Assembly (NCBI GenBank): GCA_023101725.1
Contig: JALJCO010003974.1
Span: 1 to 64,000, forward strand
From: Atherinomorus stipes
Taxonomy: Eukaryota > Chordata > Actinopteri > Atheriniformes > Atherinidae
Length of the DNA stretch: 64,000 bases
Direction: 5' to 3'
Below the pieces are notes generated by a model. It did not search any database and had not been told where the DNA came from. It saw only the letters and a program-made list of their open reading frames with translations. Every line of letters begins with the position of its first letter. Position 1 is the stretch's first letter. Shown here one piece after another: positions 54,461 to 64,000 of the stretch. The translations under genes and the position numbers were made by a program.

Positions 54461-55142
54461 CAGGGACGTGCTCAGGATATTTTAGGACAGTTGCTCAAAC
54501 CTGAAAAAGGGGCCCTCCCCCTCCCCCCTCCCCTGGGGCAAAAATCACACTTGGTAGGCATGTCTTGTCTTTAACTGTAAACTCTAAAACAAAACATCAC
54601 TGAACACTGAATCACACATTATTTTCATGTATTAAAAGTTCTGCATGTCGTTCTGGTTCTACAGAAAATCCTTCAAAAGGTCTGTGAAATATTCGTGTTA
54701 GAATATTTTGCATAATCAGCCGTCTGGCCTGGCTCGTCTCGCTCCTCTCCACCTCAGACTTGTTGCACCTTAATGTATCCAAACATTTGAATTAGAGGAT
54801 TAAAATGGAAACGGTCCACAAACACAGCACATGAAGCAGATAATCTGCTGACGTTCTTCTCGTCTCCCTCACCTGCTGGCTTGCTGCTTTGCGACCAGCC
54901 CTGTAGTGATGAACTTTGCGGCCTCCCTCAGTCTCTCCTCCTGAATCCTGGAGACTCGGGACCAGGAGAGACGACACTAAAGTTAACTGCAGACTGATTA
55001 TCATAAGTAAAGCATGAATTCTTCATGCTTATGCCCTCATCTGCACGGTCCAAACCGCAGAAATGATGGTGGACACAGACCTGCTGACGCCGTGCTCACA
55101 TCGCATGCGCGTGACTTAACACAACACAGGAAAAACGTCGGT

Positions 55143-55492
55143 CTACGGAGGCCCAGCGGATCTCCACATTGCGAGCTTGTAATTGAGTGTTTGGGGAAGT
55201 AATTCTACCTCCTCGTCTGTCCACACAAAGTTCCTCCTCGCCGCCATAGTTGCTTTGATTTTGAAGCTAACAGAGACGAACGATTGTACGCATGCGCGCA
55301 GACACGGTGGAGTTCTGTCACAGCGCCACCTAAAGGCCCGGCGTGCAGATCCAATCAAATCCCACACACGCTTGCGTCCTCGTATGCACGCAGATTTCTT
55401 CATGACGATGCTCGTGTGAACGCGGATAAAAAGATGAAGACGAGACGCTACTGTTGCGTCTTCTCTTCTGATCGTCGCCGTGTGAACGAGCC
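55143..55492 (-). pseudogene. Harbinger element end with first exon of a Myb/SANT-like protein
   Basis: On the minus strand the element begins at 55492 with GGCTCGTTCACACGG. A repeated word (GTTCACACGAGCATCG) lies about 80 bp in. An ATG at 55247 starts MAARRNFVWTDEEVELL, the beginning of a Myb/SANT-like domain as in Harbinger accessory proteins, followed by LNYKLAMWRS and a stop near 55143. The canonical domain is cut short and the other end of the element is missing. Confidence 0.7.
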
Positions 55493-55914
55493 TGCATCTC
55501 TGGCTGTGCGTCTCTCTTTTTAAGACTCCTCTCTGGTCCAGCTTTCCTCTCGGCCCGACCATCTCGCTCCATGTTCCGTCTGCAAAGGTGCTGAAGGGGG
55601 AGGAAGGGGGGAGGAAGGGGGTCGCGTCCAAAGCGTTGCCCCAGCCTCATAGAAAGAGGAAGGTGTGTTTCTGCCCAGCGCTGCTCCGCTGTATGAGCAT
55701 CAGCAGGTAGATGCCCTGATGAGCCTGACTGTCGGCCTCCAGGCCGGTTCGGTGCTCCCGATGGTCCGCCGCTGCGTGACGAGCGCGCTCCTGTCTAGCC
55801 TGTGACGCGCGTCGCAAACAGCTGGAAGCTTGAAGGCAGAGGGACCCGAGCTCTTACAGCTTACTCTCTTCCTGAGTATTTGACTTTATTTAGGATTTAT
55901 CATAGCGGTTATAT

Positions 55915-56406
55915 TTAAAGGGACTTGAGGCAAGATTAAGAAACGAAACTCGCGACTGACGCGACTGACGCGACTGACGCTTCAGGTAACTGCAGCCACG
56001 AGCCAAGCCGTCACGGGAGCGAGCACAAACTGAAGCTATAATGTTGTTTACTAAGCTTTTTCTTCGTAGTTCCACTTTTTAGTGTCTTTCAGTTGATCTG
56101 GATCGTTTGCTGACGGCAGAATAATCCATAACTATCGCTTACAGTGTTTTTATTTAACGTGACCGTCTTTTTCCTGCATCAAAACTGCAGATGTAGCGTC
56201 ATTTGACGTCACGTCCGCATGGCGGCGCGGGAAATTCGGACACCGAATTGCAGCTTTATGCAGCACACAGCCTGTTCAAGGCAACGGAGAGAAACATGGG
56301 TGGAAACGTTATTTTTGGGATTTAGCACTTCATCACCCATTAGTATGAAAAAAAGGGACATTCATGTTTGTTTGTTTTTTCAAATTCCAGCCTCAAGTCC
56401 CTTTAA
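55915..56406. mobile_element. TTAAAGGGAC MITE, 492 bp
   Basis: The inverted ends are TTAAAGGGACTTGAGGC and GCCTCAAGTCCCTTTAA. It contains a GACTGACGC triplet repeat (about 55951-55980) and a CG-rich centre with ATGGCGGCGCGG (56219) but no gene. The TTAA ends suit a TTAA-target element. Confidence 0.8.
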
Positions 56407-56539
56407 GTTAAATTCTGCACTTAGGGCACTATTAACATTAGTTCAAATTATTTTCTTTAATCCATTTTTTCCTGTGAGGGGCAATTTTAGCCAAGGAGGG
56501 CAATCGGGCAGTTGCCCGGGCAACCTGAGCCCTGCACTG

Positions 56540-59500
56540 AGCTGTCCATCTTATCACTGAATATCATCACTGTTGATCCCGGGATTTTAGTGCAGGGGTT
56601 GGGAATAAAAGCAACACGCTCCGTTTTTTCCAGACCAGACACAGCTGATCCAATGGAGAGTCTCTTAATCCAATCAGACCTGTTGTGTGCTGAACCAGGT
56701 CCAACAGAGACCTGCTCTGTTGCTTCCCCTGGGTTTACGCTGCACTGGAAACCTGATCTTTCAGTGTTAAGCATGTCCCAGTATCACTTCTGGATACCGA
56801 AACGATTGAAATAAGCCAGTTTTGCACATGAACAGCAGAAATTTTCAGGAAAATGTGTCGACAAAATGTTCTTGGCTTTTTTCCTGCAGTTGCTCTTCAC
56901 AGCAGGAGCCGTTCGGTTGGAGCTACGCTCTCACAGCGTGAAATACAAGGAGGGGTGGGGGGCAACTGTCTGGAGTGCCAGGAGGCAGGAAATGATGCAA
57001 AAAGTACAGTCTGGAAATGACTGTGTTTCCATTACAGTACACAGAGAATGGTGGATGAAGCTCTGTGAATGTAAACACGTCTGAGTGAGGGGAAATCTAC
57101 ATAAATGCAGTCAGAATACAAAATAGAGCAGTGACTTGCACCAGCATGGGTAATTGCTGCTATATTTGCACATTTGTCCTGATTTTCTGGACATTTTTAG
57201 GAGCTTCAGTGCCAGAAATCCTGAGCAGTCTTTAGCAGGCAACTGGTTTGTTCCCCTCTGGACGACTTAAGGAAATGAATTTGAAATGAATTGGCATTAA
57301 CCTCAAATCAGCCCCAGAACAACAAAGTCTTGCCTCAACATGTAAAATATGTATATTCTTATTGTGGAAAATGACTTTGCTTCATAACTGGACTGTAAAA
57401 TGTATACATGTCGGAATATATGGAACATACTGCATGCTTAGATAGGACCAATCACCCTGGTGTCTGAGAGAAATGGAAAACCTTTTCCAACATGTAGTTA
57501 ATGCTTTTGAAGAGGTCTGATCCCAAAACAAAATCTTTTCCTAAATCCTACCAAGCAGTTAGCTTAAACCTGACCAAACAACAAGAAAAGCAAAAGCTAG
57601 CGTCATGTGAAGATTCAACGAAACACTGAAGAGAGATGAAGTAGACACTTGAGTGAATAGAAATATAATTTTGAGTGAAAAATACATTTATTTGAAACAT
57701 TGATGAAAGACAAAGACGTCATGTAAGAAAATAATCTTTTTCTACCCAAAGAGCGAGTGAAACTAAACCTAAAGAACAAAATACAAAAACTTTGACAGGA
57801 CACGAAGTCCAGTCTTCTGGGCTGTTCGTAAACCACGCAGCAGTTCTTTATAAAGCATTTACTCTTGTAAATGTGGATGTTTCTGAAAGCAAAGAGAGAG
57901 AATGTGACTTTGGTCATGTATGACCAGACAGCAGATGTCTAACTGGGCTTTGTAGGTTGGTGAACACATCACCATGTGGAAGCCCCACACGGTGATGTTT
58001 CTCATCACCATGCCGACTTTCCGTGCTTTCTTAGCTAGTTTCACTGTCACACACGACCTGCACCTGCAGGAGCTGAAAACTTCGATGGGTGGAACATACT
58101 TCGCATTCCTCTGCTCACTGTTTAAGCCGATGAGCAGCAGCGAACATGTCTATTTTTCATCTACAAGCTTCACTCTGTGTTTTGATCATTGGAGTCACAG
58201 CTAACAGTGTGTATGGAAGAATATTCATCTATCTGACAGAGCGGGATGTAGGACACACACACAAACTGAAGCAAATAAAACACTTCAAAATAAGCTGAAG
58301 GGCCACAACAGCCAAAGTGGGTCCGACCACTGTACCAACAAGTGCTATCAGCCATTAGGGGGAACTTTATCCGAACTCATGAGACCGTGCCCTTAGTTGC
58401 ATTTTTCCTTCCTGGTAAAACTCGTGCACAGATCTCTCTGTGCTGTTATACAAACCAGAAATCCTGGCAGCAGAGAAGATTGATGATGTACAACGGAGAT
58501 TGTTTTTGTGTTGACTCATCACCGACTATTTGCTGTTTTTTGCCAGATGTGTGTGGAGGACTGATGTTGCGCTATGGATTTTCTCTCCGAGTCGTTCCTC
58601 CAGTCTGCTTTCATCTCAGAGACCTCAGACTCTTGCCTGTTATCGAATAGCTGAGGAGTCATTTTCTAGTCCTTGTGTCACAAAGAAGAAATTCACACAA
58701 GACAAATGGTCCAATTCTACTTTAACAGGCCCATTCATATTGTAATAGAGGGCTGGAACAAAGAAAGGAGAGAGTGGGACATTAGGAATGGCACAGTCAG
58801 CCTTATTCACTGCGTTTGACGCTCAGTCAGTACGTATGTGTGTTCGAGAGGGAGAGAGAGAAATACAGGGGGAGTAAGAAGGAAAGACAGAGGGGGAGCG
58901 TGAGAGAGGGAGAGCTTTTTTCTCTTTAATTCTCCCTGTTGGAGATGTACTACCTCAGGGATATTCTGCCATCTGATCCACTTTAGTAGTGTGGCAAACA
59001 GCCAGGGCATCTTTTCAATTACACAGAAATGGATAGAGTGTGTGTGTTGGTGTGTGTTTGTGTGTGTGTCCACTTGTATACAGAAGGAAAGACAAAAGCA
59101 TGGTGAGGCAGAGAGGGATAAGAAGAAAGGAGCTTTTCAGAGAGAGCATGATGAGAGAGCGAAGGTGCAGGCCGACGGGGGCCGGTATGCCTTCATGGCT
59201 GGCTGGGGACCCATCAGGAGGGACATAACCCAGAGCAAGACCAGAAAAGGAGGCGAAACAGAGAGAGAATGGGAACAAGAGGGTTTTGCCATGAAAGGAA
59301 AAAATACTGCTCATCCCCTGCCTTTAAGCTGAGCAATAATTTAAAGTCTTGGCCGTCTGAAGCCTTGAATCCACATATACTGGTCATCTTAAATCAAATC
59401 AGGGCACTGGGCTGGCTGCTTGGTGTGTGTTCGTGTGTGTGTGTTTGTGCTTTGGTCTGCATGCACAGAAAGCCCCCGGTCTACTCTGAATTATTGACAG

Positions 59501-59870
59501 AGGAGAATAATTGATTGGTTCACCTTCAAGCCTATCAGCCTCCGTCTGAGTGCACCGACTCATATCAGTATGCCTCCTCCATTTCTGCTCTCTCTCCCTG
59601 CTGGCTTCGCTCGTTCATCCCCTCCTTCTTCTTCTCTTCTTCATTTCTGTTAAAGGTTTGGCACATCCAGCCAACATCTTCGCTAACAGGCATGACACTG
59701 AAGCAAGAACAGTTTTAGTTTAACGTATTTGAGAAGTCTGCTTGTGAAACTGACTCCTGATAAAGTCTAAGTTACAGGTGAACCAACCTTTAACCCCTTA
59801 ATGCCCGAATTTATATGCAAATGCATCAAAAGATAAATTCTTTGAGATTTGCTTTCAAGCAGATGTTAAA
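56540..59870. other. no recognisable gene; purine-rich and TG stretches
   Basis: 58845-58920 is GA-rich (GAGAGGGAGAGAGAG), and short TG runs occur at 59038-59070 and 59426-59446. No supported gene, SINE or transposon end. This is the longest stretch without an identifiable repeat and may be host intron or intergenic DNA. Confidence 0.45.
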
Positions 59871-60415
59871 TTAAAGGTACTGTATGTAAAAAGTCAAAAG
59901 GTCAGTGGCAGAAAAATGTTATGTATAATTCAAAACTGTTTCTATTAATGTGTAATCGCTGCACGAAAATATCTGTTATATGTTTATTTTCTTAAAAAGA
60001 GTCATTTATATCTACTTCCAAGGGGGTTTCACATATGGAGGCTGCCATATTTGTTCCACCATTTTTACTACGGTGTCCTTGAATGGACAAAACAATGCGT
60101 GTGAAGTGAAAACCCTCTGAACTTTAAAACTGCCGTACCAGCTTTGGTTAATGGCAGTTAGAGACTGTTTGGGATCAGTAATGCCTTAAAGACATTAAAA
60201 ATAGTTACTCATCGTACAGTCATAGCTGCACCTGAGACCACTGATCCACTCACAGATAAAAACATATTTATGTCTGGGAGAATTTTGACCACTAACAGCC
60301 ACCGTACATTCACTACAGTGCTAAGAATCTGAAGTCATTTGAAAGAAAACATCTTTTCTTGCAATACCCATCTTCATCACTAGATGTCAGTAATTTTTAC
60401 ATACTGTGCCTTTAA
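59871..60415. mobile_element. TTAAAGGTAC MITE, third copy, 545 bp
   Basis: The ends TTAAAGGTACTGTATGTAAA and TTACATACTGTGCCTTTAA are inverted. The interior has CATATTTGTTCCACCATTTT and TCTGGGAGAATTTTGACCAC, matching 43486-44010 in reverse. Non-coding. Confidence 0.85.
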
Positions 60416-62235
60416 GTTGAATTTGTTCATTTTACCGCAGCACATAAAATAGAAATTTGGGTTCGATGCAAAGTTGCGACACCTTTGGTCAAAAGTAATG
60501 AAATAAAGATAAAACTGATTTTTCATGTCTTCGGGGACGGAAAAGGTTTTACTGATGTCACAAAACTATTTTCAGTGTCCTGACCACAACATTACTTTTT
60601 ATAACTATTGTTAACTATTATACTTCATATAGAATAGATATACATAAACATGTAATGTATAAAAGTATATACATAATGAACTATTGTAAACGTATAAAAC
60701 AGCTGAAAAATGTTTTCTTAGAACATGAAGTAAACATCCATTAAGGCAGTATTACTGCTTCCATCAGCTGATTTAGGTACGCTACATATGATTTACTGTT
60801 GTCATGGAGACAGCTGTCATCACAGTCACCTGCTGGAACTCAGGGGTTCAGTTACCATAAAATACAGGTGTGTTTATTCTGGTCTGTGTATGAATAAAGG
60901 GCAGAAACTGCATTTTTTCCTGCATGATATTCTAAAAACGACCATAGAAAAGAACTAGAGCGGTATTTCCTAAAGAAGATTCACACGTGTACTGAAAGCC
61001 CTCTAAATACAGCTGTTTCCATGGAAACGGATGTAGCCGTTGTGGACGAGTGTCGCTAATTTGCTACAAATGGAAATGTTCAAAATGCTAAAGAAATATT
61101 TGTCACACGGAGCTTACATCCGTATGTTAGCCGTATGAGAACAAAATAAGCTTATAAATATTTTCATTTTAGCTAAACTCACCTTATATGTGAATGTTGC
61201 TCCAACTTTGCAACCTTATTCTGTGCATTTTAAGACCTGATGTACCCGCTTCTTTTAACCGGATAGTGTGCCCACTCTAATGAGTCCCATTGGAAAAAAG
61301 GTGCTTGCTAAAGGTTCCTAGGAACATAATGAATACGCCCCAACTGTTAAATGTGGAATACAGAAGCTATCTGACTTGTTAGTGTAATAGAAACGGTTTG
61401 ATGCAAAAACACGACACTCGGCGTTAAGCTCCCTCTCTCTTCTTTTACTTCCCCTCACCTCTTATCAGCGCTTGAGTCTTGGCCCTGATGTGATGCAGCA
61501 TGTGATCCGTCATGCTGCAGCAGGACATGCATCCAATCAATACCATGATTCTGTGGAGAGGAGACGACCGTGACACACAACGGCTCCCCTGGCACGCATG
61601 CACAAACACTAACACACGCGGGAGCAGACGTGCACGTGCGCCGTGCACTGACATGTAGCTCCGCGGCTTTGACAGGGCGGAGATGAGCTGGGGATGGATG
61701 GATGGAGAGATAAATGGATGGATGGGGGGGCTGGAATGAAGGTGAACGGTGCAGACGCTGTCAGTGATGCTGGAGTTTCACCCTCGCCGTCCTGCTGCAG
61801 GCTTTACTGGGAGCTCAGCTGTTTATGGGGAGACTCCAGCTATGGATTTTTTACATCCACCATAAGTCTTCAGGCTGTAGGGTGCGGTGCCTAGCGGGTC
61901 TTAGAATTTAAAACCCAACAATATATAGAGCTCAATTACCAGCTTACTGTACAAATCTTCCAGCCGCTGAATGCTTGTGGTCCATCGCTTTCACTTCTAC
62001 CGACCAGAGCCAACGCTGCAGACTTCAACGGCATCTTCATGAAACAACCTGTCCTCCAGAGTCATTCGTACTCCAGGGTCGTTTGTGCACACCTGAAATT
62101 ACGCCTCTCTGAGCATACATATTTCACGCTCCCTGTCACCCCTGGTGGTGGCAGGAGGAGAAATGACGGCGAGTCCGACGAAAGAGAAGGAAGCCGACTG
62201 AAGAAAGATATTCAACAACTGGCTGAAACACTGAG
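60416..62235. other. no recognisable feature
   Basis: A short GGAT tetranucleotide run lies at about 61692-61727. No supported gene or element. Confidence 0.45.
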
Positions 62236-63000
62236 CAGTGGCGTGCACAGGTAGACAGGCGGTGCTGGGGCACCTGCCCTTTGCCCTCTGGACCCACAAG
62301 TGCCCTTTTGAAAGGTCGTTTTTGTTTTGTTCTTTTACAAATGTGGCCCATGCTGACGCCATTATCTATAAAAGCTCAGCATTTATAAGAGTGTGACAAA
62401 AATGTCCCAAAATTAAGATTCGCCCCACCCCCCACCGGCACCTCTCTCTTGCTCAGCATGAAGTGCAGAGCGAACACAAGCAGCAACAGTGCGCAGCTGC
62501 AGCTCTACTCTCCTCCAATACCCCCCCCCCCCAATACACAAATGAATGAGTTAAGTGTACTGTTTGCCCCCTCATGCGCCCTCTGTTGCCAAATTATAAC
62601 TCGTATTTATGATTTTGCTGCCGCTGTGGCGAAGTAGCCATGGTGCAGCATGTCAGTCTACCAGCAGTGTGAAGCTGACTATGTAGGGGGGGGGGGGGTT
62701 GTCTAGGTTTGCATCAGGCTACATAAATAACACTTACAGTCATTTATTTGCCAAATGACAAATGCAGAAAAGTAGCATGGTGTCTTGTTGTCATGTAACC
62801 AAGCAGTCTTATTCATAATGTTGGTCTCTTTATTTGGCTACCAATTACAGCATAATGCCTAGAAAGGAGAGGCTTAAAAAAGAAAAAGAAAGGGAGCTCA
62901 GAGAGCAGCTCTCTGCTCTGGAAACCACCACCAGCAGCGAGGAGGAAGATGAAGATGGAAGGTCAGAGTCATGTTGACTGTTTAGGGCCTTTTAAATCTC
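62236..63000 (+). mobile_element. left part of a hAT-like element
   Basis: CAGTGGCGTGCACAGGTAGA at 62236 resembles the terminus of a fish hAT family. A small open exon (62851-62961) lies 600 bp inside. A poly-C run (62521-62532) and a poly-G run (62686-62698) interrupt. The right end is not found within the window, so the extent is uncertain. Confidence 0.4.
62851..62961 (+). CDS. small exon encoding a lysine/glutamate-rich N-terminus
   Basis: Acceptor ACCAATTACAG, then ATG at 62855 and 36 codons reading MPRKERLKKEKERELREQ, a Ser/Thr stretch, SSEEEDEDG, then AG followed by GTCAGA as a weak donor. The charged, helix-forming composition resembles first exons of hAT or related transposon proteins, and it lies inside a hAT-like left end. 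A host gene cannot be excluded. I do not recognise a domain. Confidence 0.35.
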
Positions 63001-63236
63001 AGAAGTTGAACTGTTCCTCTAATTTTATTGAAATATCTTAAAAACTGTCCACGTTTTCTTTTAACAACACAAAGTGATTTGGCTACTAAATCAGACATGA
63101 AGCTGTTTTAGCTGATTATATGATGTACCAACCGTAAGATATTTCTATGTTACAAGACTTGGAGTAATCTTGTATTTACCTTAATAGGCTATTATTAAAT
63201 CTTAAAAAAGGCTATTTTTACACTTTAGACCAGGGA

Positions 63237-63400
63237 GGGGGAGGCCAGGAGAGAGTGGACTACGTCTCCCGGCTGGCCTGGGAACGCCTCTGGATCCCCC
63301 CGGGAGGAATGGCGGCTGTGGCCGGGGTGGGGGAGGTCGGGGCTCCCCTGTGGCAGGTGCCCCCCCCCCCGATCCCGGGAGAAGGGGAGGAAGAAGTGGG
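63237..63400 (+). pseudogene. RTE-type (Rex3-like) LINE fragment
   Basis: Reads DYVSRLAWERLWIPPGG then MAAVAGVGEVG, the same C-terminal reverse transcriptase block as on the minus strand at 16900-17330, followed by GATCCCGGGAG. Truncated at the 5' side and missing its stop region. Confidence 0.8.
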
Positions 63401-64000
63401 TAGGGTATTGTATTCTAGGAAGCTACAGCAGAGAAGCAGCTCTGAGCTTCCTGCAGTAGAACATTTACCAGCATGGAAGATGAGGGAGATGAATCCCAGA
63501 ATACTCAGATAAAGCTGTGGTGCAGCTGCTGGTTTAGACGGGTGAAGAACTGATCACCTGTTAGACACGGAGCTAACCAGTGATCGTGTTGGTGATGTGG
63601 CAGTATTTCAGACTGGATTCTCCCTCCAGCATGACTGCATTTAAAAATAAACAGCTTCAATTTGCTGTATTGATTCATGTTTTACAAAGGGTTAAACCTG
63701 AGCCAGACATCTATCATAATGATGATAATATCACAGTCATGCAGGTGAAATATAGATTTTTTAATAACATGGTGGCATCAGTGCTCAGTATCATCCGAAA
63801 CCCATAAGTATCGGAATCTGTATGGAAACATTTCTACCGGCATTTCCACAAGCTGCACAAAGTGCCCTTATTTTTCACCGAGGAGTGGAAATCATTTTCC
63901 AACGGAGGGAACCAGACTGAGCTGCCGTGTGTCTCATCACATGGCGTTGGTCAGGCTGGTGTACCAGGCTGGGCGTGTTTAGCTCGACTGGTTGGGAAGC
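63401..64000. other. no recognisable feature
   Basis: No supported gene or repeat up to the window edge. Confidence 0.45.

Larger units (their letters stand above)
54461..56539. mobile_element. putative hAT-like element containing two nested elements
   Basis: The left end CAGGGACGTGCTCAGGATAT and the right end (complement CAGTGCAGGGCTCAGGTTGC) are loosely inverted. They are reminiscent of the CAGTGGCGTGCACAGG end at 62236. The flanking 8-mers do not match, so the two ends may belong to different elements. It includes the Harbinger fragment (55143-55492) and the MITE (55915-56406). C-rich at 54510-54540. Confidence 0.35.

Noticed and set aside
56219..56560. 113-residue frame starting MAAREIRTPN as a gene
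   Set aside because: Starts inside the TTAAAGGGAC MITE and runs through its end; most likely chance.
59015..59332. Frames of about 100 residues on both strands
   Set aside because: Purine-rich and TG-rich low-complexity sequence, mutually overlapping on opposite strands.

Overview
This window looks like repeat-rich intergenic or intronic DNA from a teleost fish. The evidence is the mix of elements: Tc1-like transposons, PIF/Harbinger elements with HARBI1-type nuclease or Myb/SANT-like coding sequence, many short hAT-type elements with 8-bp target duplications, RTE-type (Rex3-like) and L2-type LINE pieces, a tRNA-derived SINE, a Ty3/gypsy fragment, and many CA/TG microsatellites. A percomorph is plausible, but I cannot name the species. 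No complete host gene is visible. Two short intervals with splice-site-like borders (22842-22928 and, weaker, 24842-25021) and one possible first exon with an NRF1-like motif (4728-5120) are the only host-gene candidates. The one long, intact, recognisable protein is a transposase.

Layout. 1-4630: a truncated DNA transposon at the window edge, a 397-bp hAT MITE, a 1.35-kb element with mirrored 'TTACCCC' motifs, and a hAT element abutting it. 5138-9183: a long-inverted-repeat (fold-back) element carrying a nested 2.7-kb PIF/Harbinger element with an intact transposase. 9.6-17.3 kb: a TIR element family, a SINE, a Tc1 3' end carrying a 30-bp minisatellite, and an RTE fragment. 17.4-22.6 kb: two copies of one element carrying an 18-bp minisatellite. 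22.8-27.2 kb: candidate exons and a 500-bp polypyrimidine tract. 27.2-29.3 kb: a Tc1 pseudogene with two in-frame minisatellites. 29.9-36.6 kb: more DNA elements, a second fold-back copy and a second Tc1 pseudogene. 38-46 kb: a further minisatellite, a gypsy RNase H fragment, palindromic MITEs and a 929-bp palindrome. 46-47 kb: microsatellite-rich. 49288-53701: a Tc1 element containing both a nested Harbinger element (with its own minisatellite and a tRNA-like sequence) and a 36-copy minisatellite. 54.4-56.5 kb: a probable hAT element with two other elements inside. 59.8-63.4 kb: a MITE, a hAT 5' end with a small exon, and an RTE fragment.

The unifying observation is that minisatellites in this window repeatedly sit inside transposons. 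Four arrays reiterate stretches of transposon protein-coding sequence: three different places in Tc1-type transposase genes, and the first codons of a Harbinger Myb/SANT-like gene. One of these arrays is present at two loci. In the 49-53 kb case, removing the nested element and the surplus repeats leaves about 1230 bp, a normal Tc1 size. Several nestings are supported by target-site duplications that I can read directly. Most long open frames here are by-products of repeat units that lack stop codons and should not be read as genes.
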